Shown here piece by piece: positions 45,297-55,712 of a stretch of 64,000 bases of DNA. A program made the translations under genes and the position numbers. The DNA is from Alphaproteobacteria bacterium (GTDB lineage: Bacteria > Pseudomonadota > Alphaproteobacteria > UBA8366 > Aestuariispiraceae), in assembly GCA_024743195.1 (NCBI GenBank), contig JANSXE010000010.1, forward strand, positions 1 to 64,000, written 5' to 3'. Each line of letters begins with the position of its first letter. Position 1 is the first letter of the stretch. The notes beneath the pieces were generated by a model. It worked only from the letters and a program-made list of their open reading frames with translations, was not told the DNA's origin and made no database searches.

Positions 45297-45405
45297 CGTC
45301 ATCCCGGACGGCCATAGGGCCGATCCGGGATCCAGGGCGTCGCGCATGACCGGAGCAGACGGCTCTGGATCCCGGCTCTGCGCTGCGCTCCGGCCGGGAT
45401 GACGC
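45297..45405. repeat. Dispersed palindromic repeats, facing pair
   Basis: At 45297-45335 is GTCATCCCGGACGGCC, ATAG, GGCCGATCCGGGATCCAG. At 45363-45405 a related copy lies in the opposite orientation, CTGGATCCCGGCTCTGCGC and then GGCCGGGATGAC. It is the same family as at 2381 and 38786. The pair sits between cysK and moeB, which both read leftward. Confidence 0.75.
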
Positions 45406-45429
45406 CGGGGCGCAGGCCGACCGTCGCCC

Positions 45430-46395
<966 letters not shown>

Positions 46396-46493
46396 CGCTC
46401 GTTCCGCGTTCCGAAAGCCGTTTCTCGTCGGCCGCGACTGTAGCGGCTTTCACCGGCGCGGCAAGCGACCGCCGGCGCTGCGGGCCGCCGGGC

Positions 46494-46946
46494 TCAGATC
46501 ATGAAGTCGAACTGGGTCTGGGACTGGCTTTCGATGCCGGCTTTCTGGGCGGCGATGCACAGATGCTCGATCGTGGTCTCGCTCAGCCGGTTCATGGCGT
46601 AGTCCTCGATCTCCTGCCAGATCGGGCGCAGCACCACATGGCCCAGTTCGGAGCCGGCGGGGTCGGTCAGCGGGTCGCGCCCGCCCTCCATCTCGGCCAC
46701 CACCGTTGCGATGTCGGCGATGGTGATGCGCCGGCGCTCGCGGGCCAGCCGGTAGCCGCCGCGCGGACCGCGCACGCCGCGCAGGATTCCGGCGTGGACC
46801 AGGCCCTGCAGCACCTGCTCCAGATAGCGGCGCGGGATGCCCTGACGCTCGGCGATCTCCTTCGACTGCACCGGCTGGTCGCTGGCGTGATAGGCGATGT
46901 CGAGCACCGCCTCGATCGCGAACATCAGTTTCTTGGTCAGCCGCAT
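46494..46946 (-). CDS. Rrf2-family regulator without iron-sulfur cysteines
   Basis: This 150-residue winged-helix protein opens MRLTKKLMFAIEAVLDIAYHA and has SKEIAERQGIPRRYLEQVLQGLVHAGILRGVRGPRGGYRLAR, the Rrf2 DNA-binding part. The three spaced cysteines that hold the cluster in IscR or RirA are absent; the only cysteine is in EHLCIAA. This agrees with the CymR type, which is controlled by binding CysK. It is immediately upstream of cysK on the same strand, which supports a sulfur-linked role. Without the cluster residues iron sensing is unlikely. Confidence 0.85.
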   Translation of the reverse strand: MRLTKKLMFAIEAVLDIAYHASDQPVQSKEIAERQGIPRRYLEQVLQGLVHAGILRGVRGPRGGYRLARERRRITIADIATVVAEMEGGRDPLTDPAGSELGHVVLRPIWQEIEDYAMNRLSETTIEHLCIAAQKAGIESQSQTQFDFMI

Positions 46947-46979
46947 GCTCCGCCCCCTAAAGCCGCCCCTAAACCGCCG

Positions 46980-47429
46980 CTACAGCCCGGTCGAGCCGAA
47001 GCCGCCGGCGCCGCGGTCGGTCTCGTCCAGATCCGCCGTCTCGTCCCAGGCGACGCGGGTCACGGGCGCGACCACCATCTGGGCGATGCGCTGGCCGCGC
47101 TCGACCAGGAAGGGCGCGTCGCCGAGATTGACGAGGATCACCTTCACCTCGCCGCGATAGTCGGAATCCACCGTGCCCGGCGTGTTCAGCACCGTCACCC
47201 CATGCTTCGCGGCGAGGCCGGAGCGCGGGCGCACCTGCGCCTCGTAGCCGGGCGGCAGCGCGATGCGGATCCCCGTCGGGACGAGCGCGCGGCCGCCCGG
47301 CGCCAGCGTCAGCGGCGCCTCGACCGCCGCCAGCAGGTCGCAGCCCGCGGCTTCCGCGCTGCCATAGGCCGGCGGCTCCAGGTCCGCCCCGTGCGGCAGG
47401 CGCTCCAGCCTGACCGAGATCGTCTCCAT
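46980..47429 (-). CDS. dut: dUTP diphosphatase
   Basis: This 149-residue trimeric enzyme splits dUTP to dUMP. It contains [30 protein letters not shown] with the catalytic aspartate, [11 protein letters not shown] and the C-terminal GAGGFGSTG that closes on the active site. The ATG at 47429 has GGAGGGAGCGGGG upstream. It follows coaBC by 41 bp on the same strand; dut next to coaBC is a widespread order. Confidence 0.95.
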   Translation of the reverse strand: METISVRLERLPHGADLEPPAYGSAEAAGCDLLAAVEAPLTLAPGGRALVPTGIRIALPPGYEAQVRPRSGLAAKHGVTVLNTPGTVDSDYRGEVKVILVNLGDAPFLVERGQRIAQMVVAPVTRVAWDETADLDETDRGAGGFGSTGL

Positions 47430-47470
47430 CCCCGCTCCCTCCGTCTCGGCGCCGCCGAGCGAACCGTCCC

Positions 47471-48757
47471 TCATTCCGCCGCCTTCCCGGCGGCGCCGGT
47501 GCGGCTCGGGTCTTCGAAATGCGCCGCGATCCGCTCCGCCAGCCGGGCCGCGACGGCCCGCTTGGTCTGGGTCGGCCAGGGCTCCGCGCCCTCCGCGGTG
47601 ATCAGCGTCACCGTATTCTCGTCGCCGCCGAAGGTTCCCGTCCCCTCCGAGACGTCGTTGGCCAGGATCCAGTCGCAGCCCTTGCGCGCGCGCTTCTTCG
47701 CGCCGAGCTGGGCCACCTCTTCCGTTTCGGCGGCGAAACCGACGACCAGCGCCGGCCGCTCCGCTCCGGGCGCGGAAAGCGTCTTCAGGATGTCCGGGTT
47801 TTCGGCCAGCTCCAGCGCCGGCGGCGGTCCGCCGGCCTGCTTCTTGATCTTCGCGGCGCCGCGCGCCTTCACCGTCCAATCGGCGACGGCGGCCGCGCAG
47901 ACGGCGATGTCGACGGGCAGCGCGGCGCGGCAGGCGGCCAGCATCTCCTCCGCGCTCTCGATGCGGACGGTCGCGAGGCCGGGCGGGTCGGGCAGGTGCG
48001 TCGGGCCGGAGACCAGCGTCACCTCCGCGCCCAGGGCCGCCAGCGCCTCGGCGATGGCATGGCCCTGCCGGCCGGAGGAGCGGTTGGCGATGTAGCGGAC
48101 GGGATCGATCGGCTCGTGCGTCGGGCCGCTGGTGACCAGCGCCTTGCGTCCGGCAAGCGGCCCGGCGGCCGGCTGCGCCCTCTCCTCAGCCTCGCCCGCG
48201 CCTGCGCCCAGCCGGCGCAGGATCGCGGCGGCGAGGTCCGCCGGCTCCACCAGTCGGCCCGGCCCGTATTCGCCGCAGGCCATCGGCCCCTCGTTCGGCC
48301 CGATCAGCGAGACGCCGCGCCGGATCAGGGTCGCCAGATTGTCCTGGGTGGCGGGATGCTCCCACATCCGCACATTCATCGCGGGCGCGACCAGCACCGG
48401 CTTGTCGGTCGCCAGCAGCACCGTGGCGGCGAGATCGTCCGCCAGGCCGGCGGCCATCTTGGCCAGCAGGTCCGCGCTCGCCGGCGCGACCACGACAAGG
48501 TCCGCCTGCCGCGACAGCTCGATATGCCCCATTTCGGATTCGTCGGTCAGCGAGAACAGGTCGGTATAGACCCTGTCCTCGCTCAGCGCCTGCAGCGACA
48601 GCGGGGTCACGAACTCCGCCCCGCCGCGCGTCAGCACGCAGCGCACGGCGACGCCGGCCTGCTTCAGGCGTCGAATCGTCTCCAAAACCTTGTAGGCGGC
48701 GATCCCGCCGGAGACGATCAACAGGACGCGGCCGCGGGCCGCCGACTCCTCGCTCAT
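47471..48757 (-). CDS. coaBC: Bifunctional phosphopantothenoylcysteine decarboxylase / phosphopantothenate-cysteine ligase
   Basis: This 428-residue enzyme carries two steps of coenzyme A synthesis. The N-terminal flavoprotein half (about 1-190) has [34 protein letters not shown] and [15 protein letters not shown]. The C-terminal ligase half has [31 protein letters not shown] and ILANDVSEG. The start at 48757 is close to the usual one. AT-rich DNA at 48815-48835 is the likely promoter site. Confidence 0.95.
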   Translation of the reverse strand: MSEESAARGRVLLIVSGGIAAYKVLETIRRLKQAGVAVRCVLTRGGAEFVTPLSLQALSEDRVYTDLFSLTDESEMGHIELSRQADLVVVAPASADLLAKMAAGLADDLAATVLLATDKPVLVAPAMNVRMWEHPATQDNLATLIRRGVSLIGPNEGPMACGEYGPGRLVEPADLAAAILRRLGAGAGEAEERAQPAAGPLAGRKALVTSGPTHEPIDPVRYIANRSSGRQGHAIAEALAALGAEVTLVSGPTHLPDPPGLATVRIESAEEMLAACRAALPVDIAVCAAAVADWTVKARGAAKIKKQAGGPPPALELAENPDILKTLSAPGAERPALVVGFAAETEEVAQLGAKKRARKGCDWILANDVSEGTGTFGGDENTVTLITAEGAEPWPTQTKRAVAARLAERIAAHFEDPSRTGAAGKAAE

Positions 48758-49004
48758 GCTGCACCTCGCGCCCGCCGGCAGGCCGCAACAGCGCGGGAAG
48801 CCAGCGTATTCACGTCCTGACTATGTAAATAGAATCGGCCGGCGGGACAAGCGGAGAGGGCGGGGGCGCCGACGCATCCGCAGACACCGCGCGCCCAAGA
48901 AATGAATCCGCCCACGAAATGGTTAACAAAAGCCTAACGCTTTTTCGCCTGCAAGCGCAGTTTTTGTGGGCTGCATATGTAGGTAGATGGCGCGCGATGC
49001 AGCC
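48758..49004. other. Intergenic region between ubiB and coaBC
   Basis: A 247-bp space. AAAAGCC-TAAC-GCTTTTT at 48926-48942 forms a short hairpin with flanking T/A runs that could end the ubiE-ubiB transcript. ATGTAAATAGAATC near 48824-48837 may contain the coaBC promoter. No gene is seen. Confidence 0.45.
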
Positions 49005-50573
49005 TCAGAACAGCTCCGCGGCCAGGAAGACGGCCATCACCGCGACGAGCGCTGCGATCCACGCCATTGAATTCACGGAGTTTTTCTCGTTCCCCGTCGA
49101 CAGGCCGCCGCGCGCGCCCTCGCGCGACAGGCGCTCCAGCGTCTCCTCGGCGCGGCGCAGGGTGTTGGGCAGCCGCTCCAGCGCGCCGACCGCTTCGCGC
49201 ACGGTTTCGACGACGCGGGCCTCGGGGCCGCGGTTGGCGATCACCCAGTCCTCGATCAGCGGCCGGGCCATCAGCCACATATTGACGTCGGGATTGAGCC
49301 GCCGGCCCACGCCTTCCGCCACCAGCATCGTCTTCTGCAGCAGCAACAGGTCGGGCTGGGTTTCCATGTCGAAGCGTTCGGTGGTGCGGAACAGATGCGA
49401 GAGCAGCCGCGCGACCGAGATATCGGACAGCGGCTTGTCGAGGAGCGGCTCGCCGATCGCGCGCAGCGCCTGGGTGAACTCCTCGCGCGACTTGGTCGGC
49501 GGCACCACGCCATGGTCGAAATGCGTGTCCGCGACGCGGCGGTAATCCCGGTTCAGGAACCCGACCAGAATGTCCGCCAGGAAGAAGCGCGTGCGTCGGT
49601 CGACGCGCCCCATGATCCCGAAATCGACGGGGCACAGCCGCCCGTCCGGGGCCACGAACATGTTCCCCGGATGCATGTCCGCATGGAAGAAGCCGTCGCG
49701 GAACACCTGCAGGAAGAAAACCTTGGCGGAGCGCTCCAGGATCGCATCCACCGCGTGCCCCGCCTCCGCGAGCGCCTCCAGATCGTCGATCCGGCAGCCC
49801 TCCAGCCGTTCGATGGTCAGCACGCGCTGGCCGGTGCGCTCCCAATCGACGCGCACCACGTGGAAGCCCTCGTCGCCCTCGCAGTTCTCACGCAGTTCGG
49901 AGGCGGCGGCGCCCTCCAGGCGCAGATCCATCTCCGTCTCGATCCAGGTCTGGAAGGTGTCGACCACGGCGACGGGCCGCAGCCGGCGCAGCGCCGGCGC
50001 CAGCCGCTCCACCAAGCGCGCGAGCCAGCGGAACAGCTCGACGTCGCGCTCGAACTGGCGCTCCACGCCGGGGCGCAGGACCTTCACCGCCACCTCGTCG
50101 CCCGCCTCGCCGCCGAAGGCGCCGGCGTCCGCCGCCGGCAGCCGCGCGAAATGCACCTGCGCGATGGAGGCGGCGGCGACCGGCGTCTCGTCGAACTCGG
50201 TGAAGAGAACGTCGAGGGGCGCGGCCAACTCCGTCTCGATCGCGCGCTTGGCGTCGGCGAAGGGGAAGGGGGCGAGCCCGTCCTGCAGGCGCGAGAGGTC
50301 GTGCGCCACCTCCTCGCCCACCAGATCGGCGCGCACGCTCAGCGCTTGGCCCAGCTTCACATAGGTGGGCCCCAGCGCCGTCAACGCGTCGGCCAGCCGC
50401 TCTCCCTTGCGCCCCGGGTTCGGCCGACCCCAGAGCGCCTTCACGACCGCGCGGCCGACGCGCGCGGCGCGCGAACGCTCGGCCACCGGATCCAGCGGCC
50501 ACAGCGCGTCGTGCCGCGCCAGGGTGCGCACGATGCCGGTCAGCCGGGCGATATGGGCGATCAGGGTGAACAC
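49005..50573 (-). CDS. ubiB: UbiB-family protein for ubiquinone synthesis
   Basis: This 522-residue atypical kinase-like ATPase helps ubiquinone synthesis at the membrane. It has the K-x-G-Q motif in YVKLGQALSVRADL, the Ala-rich loop AAASIAQVHFARL, HADMHPGNMF and DFGIMGRVD as catalytic and metal loops. One hydrophobic segment closes the chain (about 500-522). The start is GTG at 50573. The acidic region between the kinase part and the tail is variable in the family. It follows ubiE by 46 bp, the usual operon. Confidence 0.94.
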   Translation of the reverse strand: MFTLIAHIARLTGIVRTLARHDALWPLDPVAERSRAARVGRAVVKALWGRPNPGRKGERLADALTALGPTYVKLGQALSVRADLVGEEVAHDLSRLQDGLAPFPFADAKRAIETELAAPLDVLFTEFDETPVAAASIAQVHFARLPAADAGAFGGEAGDEVAVKVLRPGVERQFERDVELFRWLARLVERLAPALRRLRPVAVVDTFQTWIETEMDLRLEGAAASELRENCEGDEGFHVVRVDWERTGQRVLTIERLEGCRIDDLEALAEAGHAVDAILERSAKVFFLQVFRDGFFHADMHPGNMFVAPDGRLCPVDFGIMGRVDRRTRFFLADILVGFLNRDYRRVADTHFDHGVVPPTKSREEFTQALRAIGEPLLDKPLSDISVARLLSHLFRTTERFDMETQPDLLLLQKTMLVAEGVGRRLNPDVNMWLMARPLIEDWVIANRGPEARVVETVREAVGALERLPNTLRRAEETLERLSREGARGGLSTGNEKNSVNSMAWIAALVAVMAVFLAAELF

Positions 50574-50619
50574 GCGGGGCGGGCTCTCAGGCTTGCGGAG
50601 CGGGCGGCGCCGGCGCGGG

Positions 50620-51360
50620 CTAGACGCGCCGGCCGTGGTGGATGGCGGCGACGCCGCCGGTCAGGTTGCGGTATCCGATGCGCGCGAAGCCGGCGTCCGC
50701 CATGCGGCGGACCAAGGCCTCCTGGTCGGGGAAGCGACGGATCGATTCGGCCAGGTAGCGATAGCTCTCTTCGTCCCGCGCGACCCAGCGGCCGAGCGCC
50801 GGCAGCATGTTGAAACTGTACGCGTCATACAGCCGGTCGAGGACCGGCAGGATCACGCGGCTGAACTCCAGGCACAGGAACAGCCCGCCCGGTTTCAAGA
50901 CGCGGCGCGCCTCGCGCAGCGCCTGGTCGATGTCGGTCACGTTGCGCAGGCCGAAGGCGATCGTGTAGGCGTCGACGCTGGCGTCCGCGACCGGCAGCGC
51001 CTGCGCGTCGCCCACCGTCCAGTCGACGCCCGAGAGCACCCCCTGATCGATCGCCCGGTCGCGGCCGACCCGCACCATGCTTTCGGTCAGATCGCACACG
51101 GCGACATGGCCGCCGCCGGCCTCCAGGAAACGGAAGGCGACGTCGCCGGTGCCGCCCGCGACGTCCAGAAGACGCATGCGCCCGTGCGGCTTCAACTCGT
51201 CGATCAGGCTCGCCTTCCACAGCCGGTGGACGCCGCCCGACATCAGGTCGTTCATCAGGTCGTAGCGCGCCGCGACGGAGGTGAAGACCCCGCGCACAAG
51301 GCCCGGCTTCTCCTCCGCATCGACGGTGCGGTACCCGAAATCGGCGGTTTTTTCGATCAT
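50620..51360 (-). CDS. ubiE: Ubiquinone/menaquinone C-methyltransferase
   Basis: This 246-residue SAM enzyme methylates the quinone ring carbon. [25 protein letters not shown] is the UbiE signature 1, [16 protein letters not shown] the SAM motif and [20 protein letters not shown] signature 2. It is first in the ubiE-ubiB transcript and is divergent from mutM with a 95-bp space, the common alphaproteobacterial layout. Confidence 0.95.
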   Translation of the reverse strand: MIEKTADFGYRTVDAEEKPGLVRGVFTSVAARYDLMNDLMSGGVHRLWKASLIDELKPHGRMRLLDVAGGTGDVAFRFLEAGGGHVAVCDLTESMVRVGRDRAIDQGVLSGVDWTVGDAQALPVADASVDAYTIAFGLRNVTDIDQALREARRVLKPGGLFLCLEFSRVILPVLDRLYDAYSFNMLPALGRWVARDEESYRYLAESIRRFPDQEALVRRMADAGFARIGYRNLTGGVAAIHHGRRV

Positions 51361-51455
51361 GGCGGCTCGCTCGGCCTCATCTACGCGGCGCGTGAGCGCT
51401 GGTTGCGGCGCGCAGGAACATAGCGCCCGCCCCCCGGCTTTGCTATAGCCGAGCC

Positions 51456-52328
51456 ATGCCTGAACTGCCCGAAGTCGAAACCGTGGTGCGCGGCCTGCGG
51501 CCGGCGCTCGTCGGCCGGACGATCCGGCGCGCCGAACTGCGTCGGCCGGACCTGCGCTTTCCCCTGCCCGAGCGTTTCGCGGACCGGTTGGAGGGCCGCA
51601 CGATCACGGACCTGCGCCGGCGCGCGAAGTACATCCTGGCCGCGCTCGACGACGGGACGGCCTGGCTCACCCATCTCGGCATGACCGGGCGCTTCACGGT
51701 CGACGCCGCGCCGGACGCGCGGGCCAGCGCCGGCCAGGCGGGGCACAACAGCGGCTGGGCGCTCATCGCGCCGCACGATCATCTGGTGATCGAGACCGAC
51801 GCGGGCGCGCGCGTCACCTATAACGACGCGCGGCGCTTCGGCTATATGGATTTGCTGCCGCCGGGCGGGGCGGAGAGCAGCCGGCATCTCGCGGGCCTTG
51901 GCCCGGAGCCGCTGTCGGACGCCTTCGACGCGCTCTGTCTCTCGGCCGCGCTCGCTGGCAAGCGCACGCCGATCAAGGCGGCGCTCCTGGACCAGCGCGT
52001 CGTCGCCGGCCTCGGCAACATCTATGTGTGCGAGGCCCTGTGGCGCGCCGGGATCAGCCCGAAGCGGACCGCCCGCACGATCCCCGGCGCCCGCGCGGCG
52101 CGCCTCGTCGCCGCGATCAAGGCGGTGCTGGCGGCCGCGATCGCCGCCGGCGGCAGTTCGCTGCGCGACTATCGCCAGACCACGGGCGAGTTGGGCTATT
52201 TCCAACACGCCTGGGACGTCTACGACCGGGAGGGGGAGCCCTGCCGCGCCCCCGGCTGCACCGGATCGGTGCGCCGACTGGTGCAGTCCGGCCGATCCAG
52301 TTTCTATTGTCCGGCGCATCAAAGATAG
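51456..52328 (+). CDS. mutM: Formamidopyrimidine-DNA glycosylase
   Basis: This 290-residue enzyme removes 8-oxoguanine and ring-opened purines. The N-terminal [13 protein letters not shown] carries the catalytic proline and glutamate. [28 protein letters not shown] and the C-terminal zinc finger are present. The finger is C263-x4-C268 ... C285-x2-H288, so the last ligand is His in CPAHQR rather than the usual Cys. His can bind zinc, so activity is likely kept. Confidence 0.95.
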   Translation: MPELPEVETVVRGLRPALVGRTIRRAELRRPDLRFPLPERFADRLEGRTITDLRRRAKYILAALDDGTAWLTHLGMTGRFTVDAAPDARASAGQAGHNSGWALIAPHDHLVIETDAGARVTYNDARRFGYMDLLPPGGAESSRHLAGLGPEPLSDAFDALCLSAALAGKRTPIKAALLDQRVVAGLGNIYVCEALWRAGISPKRTARTIPGARAARLVAAIKAVLAAAIAAGGSSLRDYRQTTGELGYFQHAWDVYDREGEPCRAPGCTGSVRRLVQSGRSSFYCPAHQR

Positions 52329-52342
52329 GTAACCCTGCCCGC

Positions 52343-52783
52343 ATGATGACCGGCCGCGCCGTCCTGTCGAGCCTGACGCTCCCCATCGCCGCGCTCGCCC
52401 TCATGCTGGCGGCTTGGGCGTCGGCGCCGCCCGCCGCCGCCCAATCCGCCGCCCAATCCGGCGCCCAATCCGGAGCGCAAGCGGGCGAGACCGCCTTCCT
52501 CGAAGGCTCGGAGGACATTCCCCTGATGCCGGGTCTGACGCCGGCGCCGGAGGCCGGGATCGTTTTCGACAGCCCGGCCGGCCGCATCGTCGAGGCCTTC
52601 GCCGGCGGCGCGGTCAGCCGCGAGGCGGTGCTCGATTTCTACGGCGAAAGCCTGCCGCCGCTGGGCTGGGCCCCGGCGAGCCGGGTGCGATTCCTGCGCG
52701 AGGGCGAGGGGCTGAGCCTCGATTTCTTCGGACCGGACGGCGCCCTGACGGTCCGCTTCACGCTGGCGCCCGCCGATCCGTGA
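52343..52783 (+). CDS. Exported hypothetical protein
   Basis: This 146-residue protein has a signal peptide (residues 1-31, ending PPAAAQ) and then a repeat SAAQSGAQSGAQ from a 12-bp tandem sequence. The mature domain reads FLEGSEDIPLMPGLTPAPEAGIVFDSPAGRIVEAFAGG, then VLDFYGESLPPLGWAP. A similar pattern recurs in alphaproteobacterial unknowns next to mutM. It is likely periplasmic; its function is unknown. Confidence 0.78.
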   Translation: MMTGRAVLSSLTLPIAALALMLAAWASAPPAAAQSAAQSGAQSGAQAGETAFLEGSEDIPLMPGLTPAPEAGIVFDSPAGRIVEAFAGGAVSREAVLDFYGESLPPLGWAPASRVRFLREGEGLSLDFFGPDGALTVRFTLAPADP

Positions 52784-52960
52784 GCCGACCCCGCCCGAAA
52801 TCTGGAAGCGGAATCCGCGCTTTGTGTGCAGTGCATTGACGCCGTGCGCCGGGGCGTCAAATATCCCGCAGCCCGAACGACGGGCGCCGCGGCCGGCGTG
52901 ACGCCTGTGCGACGGCGGCGCGTCGTCCCCCTCAACGCGAACGGGAGCCCCTGTGAGACC

Positions 52961-53737
52961 ATGTCCTACGAAATGATCCTGACCGAGACGCGCGGGCCCG
53001 TCGGCCTGATCACGCTGAACCGCCCGAAGGCGCTGAACGCGCTGTGCGCGCAGCTCATCGAGGAGTTGGGCCGGGCGCTCGACGACATGGAGGCGGACGA
53101 GGAGATCGGGGCCATCGTGCTGACCGGCTCCGAAAAGGCCTTCGCCGCCGGCGCCGACATCAAGGAGATGGCGTCCAAGAGCTTCATGGACGTCTATCTC
53201 CAGGACTTCATCACGCAAGGCTGGGAGCGCATCACCACCTGCCGCAAGCCGATCGTGGCGGCCGTTGCGGGCTATGCGCTGGGCGGCGGCTGCGAGGTCG
53301 CCATGATGTGCGACTTCATCATCGCCGCCGACACGGCCAAGTTCGGCCAGCCGGAAATCACCATCGGCACCATCCCCGGCTCGGGCGGCACCCAGCGCCT
53401 GACCCGCTTCGTCGGCAAGTCGAAGGCGATGGAGATGTGCCTGACCGGCCGGCTGATGCCGGCCGAGGAGGCGGAGCGCGCCGGCCTGGTGAGCCGCATC
53501 GTCCCGGCGGACGAGCTGCTCGACGACGCGATCAAGACCGCGACCAAGATCGCCGAGCTCTCCCGCCCCGCCGTCTTCATGGCCAAGGAGGCCGTGAACA
53601 AGGCGTACGAGACCACCCTGGCCGAAGGGGTGAAGTTCGAGCGGCGCCTGTTCCACGCCACCTTCGCCACCGAAGACCAGAAGGAAGGCATGGCGGCCTT
53701 CGGCGAGAAGCGCACCCCGCACTGGAAGAACCGGTGA
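52961..53737 (+). CDS. Enoyl-CoA hydratase
   Basis: This 258-residue crotonase hydrates trans-2-enoyl-CoA in beta-oxidation. It has [11 protein letters not shown] for the oxyanion hole, [18 protein letters not shown] with the first glutamate and [20 protein letters not shown] with the second. It is very close to the short-chain enoyl-CoA hydratase (EchA/FadB1x) type found beside rpsT-dnaA in many relatives. The ATG at 52961 is directly before conserved sequence. Confidence 0.94.
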   Translation: MSYEMILTETRGPVGLITLNRPKALNALCAQLIEELGRALDDMEADEEIGAIVLTGSEKAFAAGADIKEMASKSFMDVYLQDFITQGWERITTCRKPIVAAVAGYALGGGCEVAMMCDFIIAADTAKFGQPEITIGTIPGSGGTQRLTRFVGKSKAMEMCLTGRLMPAEEAERAGLVSRIVPADELLDDAIKTATKIAELSRPAVFMAKEAVNKAYETTLAEGVKFERRLFHATFATEDQKEGMAAFGEKRTPHWKNR

Positions 53738-53793
53738 GGACGCGCCGCTGACGCGGACGTACCGGGCGCCGCCGGCGCCGCCGGCCCCCTCGG

Positions 53794-53891
53794 CTTTGAT
53801 GGGCCGGCTTTGATGGGCCGGCTTTAGTGGGCCGGACTTGACGGGCTGAACTTGACGGGCTGAACTTGACGGGCTGGGCTTGACGGGCCGG
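53794..53891. repeat. 14-bp tandem array in the rpsT promoter
   Basis: Seven exact-length units of 14 bp run without gaps. Units 1-3 read CTTTGATGGGCCGG or near; units 4-7 read ACTTGACGGGCTGA or near. The last four each carry TTGACG, at 53838, 53852, 53866 and 53880. The last one is the -35 box of the rpsT promoter. Confidence 0.9.
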
Positions 53892-53908
53892 ACGCCCGCC
53901 GATATAAG
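53880..53908 (+). promoter_or_regulatory. Sigma-70 promoter of rpsT
   Basis: TTGACG (53880-53885) and TATAAG (53903-53908) are 17 bases apart, an ideal spacing, and lie about 100 bp before the rpsT start. The -35 box is the last of four TTGACG copies in the tandem array. Confidence 0.8.
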
Positions 53909-54004
53909 CCCGCGTCCCGGAGGGGGAAGGGCGCTGAGGCGCGCCGAGCCGGCGCGTCGCGCCGTCCGTCCGGCCCAGGTCAAGAGAGATCGGATTTCGA
54001 CGAT

Positions 54005-54268
54005 ATGGCGAACCACAAGTCGGCAGAGAAGCGCATCCGTCAGACCGCCAAGCGCCGGGCGCGCAACATGGCGCGCCGCAGCCGCATCCGCACCTCGGTC
54101 CGCAAGTTCGAGGACGCGATGAAGGCGGGCGACAAGGCGGCGGCCGAGGCGGCCTTCGCGAGCGCGATGCCCGAGATGCATCGCGGCGTCACCAAGGGCG
54201 TCGTTCACAAGAAGACCGCCGCCCGCAAGCTGAGCCGCCTGGCCAAGCGCCTCAAGGCGCTCGGCTGA
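54005..54268 (+). CDS. rpsT: 30S ribosomal protein S20
   Basis: This 87-residue protein is basic, helical and binds 16S rRNA early in assembly. It starts [21 protein letters not shown] and ends [19 protein letters not shown], the complete S20 pattern. A strong sigma-70 promoter and a terminator (54343-54373) frame it as a single-gene unit. Its place before dnaA is typical of alphaproteobacteria. Confidence 0.96.
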   Translation: MANHKSAEKRIRQTAKRRARNMARRSRIRTSVRKFEDAMKAGDKAAAEAAFASAMPEMHRGVTKGVVHKKTAARKLSRLAKRLKALG

Positions 54269-54340
54269 GGCCTCGCCCCGGCGGCTCCGGCCGCCGGCGC
54301 CCCGGGACGGAGGTCTCGGGGCCGGAGCCTCGGCTCCCGA

Positions 54341-54991
54341 TCAACCGCCCGAGCCTTTGTTCGGGCGGTTTTTGCGCGTCCCGGCGGCGCCGGTCGCCGG
54401 AAGGGGCGCCAGCAGGTCCTCCGCCGCCTCCGCCAGCGCGCGCCGCAGCGGCGCCGGGTCGCCGCGGGCCAGGCTGATCCCGCCCGCCCCCTGCCACAGG
54501 ATCAGAAAGCGCTCGCCGGCGCGCTGCGCAGCCTCTTCGGAACGCGTCGCCTGGCGCACGGCGCGCGCGACGAAGTCCTCGACCGCCGCAAGCGTCGCCG
54601 CCGCGACGGCGCGCGCGTCGGCTTCGGCTCCGCCGCCGCGGGCGGCGCTCAGATCCGCGATCAATCGCGCATGCGGACAGCCATGACGCGCCGTCGCCGC
54701 CGCCGCCTCCGCCAACGCGGCGCACAGCGCGTCGAGGCGCGCGCGCGGATCGTCCGGATGCGCCGCCTCCAGCCCGTCGAGCAGAGTCTGCATCGCGCTC
54801 CGGCGCCGCTCGGCCGCCGCTTGCAGCAGCGCGCCCTTGGTCGGGAAATGATAGAAGACGCCGCCCGGCGGAACGCGCGCGGCGGCGGCCACGTCGCGCA
54901 GGCTGACCGCCGCCGCGCCGCGCCGATGGAAGAGGCGCTGGGCGGCGAGGACGAGTTGCTCCGCCCGGTCGGACTTTTTCTTGCCGCGCAT
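54341..54991 (-). CDS. TetR family regulator
   Basis: This 216-residue protein has a basic N-terminal arm and a helix-turn-helix at about 25-55 (VSLRDVAAAARVPPGGVFYHFPTKGALL). The C-terminal domain is Ala-rich with HGCPHARLIADLS, as in AcrR-like members. The ATG at 54991 gives the normal length; an in-frame ATG at 55042 would add 17 residues and lies inside the upstream palindrome. Its target is unknown, as no divergent gene follows directly. Confidence 0.85.
   Translation of the reverse strand: MRGKKKSDRAEQLVLAAQRLFHRRGAAAVSLRDVAAAARVPPGGVFYHFPTKGALLQAAAERRRSAMQTLLDGLEAAHPDDPRARLDALCAALAEAAAATARHGCPHARLIADLSAARGGGAEADARAVAAATLAAVEDFVARAVRQATRSEEAAQRAGERFLILWQGAGGISLARGDPAPLRRALAEAAEDLLAPLPATGAAGTRKNRPNKGSGG
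54343..54373 (+). terminator. Rho-independent terminator of rpsT
   Basis: AACCGCCCGA pairs with TCGGGCGGTT across a short loop and is followed by TTTTT. It overlaps the last codons of the convergent TetR gene. The other strand has a T-poor run after the stem, so it serves mainly rpsT. Confidence 0.82.
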
Positions 54992-55034
54992 TCGACAGAT
55001 GTTCCTTCGTCGGACGGAATCGTCAGACCGAAAC

Positions 55035-55050
55035 TCAGTCAACCGACTAA
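55035..55050. promoter_or_regulatory. Candidate operator upstream of the TetR gene
   Basis: TCAGTCAACCGACTAA is a 16-bp palindrome-like site (T-x-AGTC-N4-GACT-x-A). It lies 44 bp before the TetR start. On the minus strand it carries TTGACT, a possible -35, so binding would block the gene's own promoter. Confidence 0.5.
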
Positions 55051-55542
55051 CTAAACCCGGAATCGGCGCGTGGAGTCAAACGCCTCCCGCGGGTCGATCA
55101 AGGCGCCGCCGTTGGATCGCGAGAGGCGCGATTTCCGCACGTTTCCGCTCCGTTCAGCGCCCCGCCCGGCCGTTCGCTCCGGGGCGCGAATGTCAACCGC
55201 TTTATTTTCCGAGCCGTCGGTTTGCGCGCTTGATTCACGTCGCGCGGCTTGGGTACAGTCATGGGCGTCGCGGTTGGTCAAGAACGCCGCCGACAAATAA
55301 TGAAAAAGGTGTCGAACGCCAGTTCGACGTAAGCCATCGGGGGGCGAGGAGTTCCGGACGCAAGAATTTTAGTAAAATAGGCGTCAATTACTTCTCCCAA
55401 CGGCTTTTTTGTTTTCCCTTCTTGGGCCTTCATTTGAGGCGCCCTGGGGTGGATGGGCGGCGCGAAAGCGTCGGACAATGGCGGGCGCCCGGGGTGGGCG
55501 CGGTCCGGCAGGGTCCGTTTTGCGCTGGCGGCGGCGTGCGGT

Positions 55543-55653
55543 GGAGAACTGGGCGGCGGAGAACTGGGCGGCGGAGAACTGGGCGGCGGAGTAACTGGGC
55601 GGCGGAGAACTGGGCGGCGGAGTAACTGGGCGGCGGAGAACTGGGCGGCGGGG
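55543..55653. repeat. Seven-unit 15/16-bp tandem array upstream of dnaA
   Basis: AACTGGGCGGCGGAG occurs seven times, starting at 55547, 55562, 55577, 55593, 55608, 55624 and 55639. The spacing alternates between 15 and 16 bases because two units carry an extra T (GTAACT). Confidence 0.9.
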
Positions 55654-55665
55654 CGGCGCGGATGA

Positions 55666-55712
55666 ATGCGCGTATGAGCCAAGGCGCGTATGAGCCAATG
55701 CGCGTATGAGCC
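55666..55712. repeat. Three-unit 16-bp tandem array upstream of dnaA
   Basis: GCGCGTATGAGCC is repeated three times at a 16-base period, starting at 55668, 55684 and 55700. It follows the AACTGGGCGGCGG array. Confidence 0.85.
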
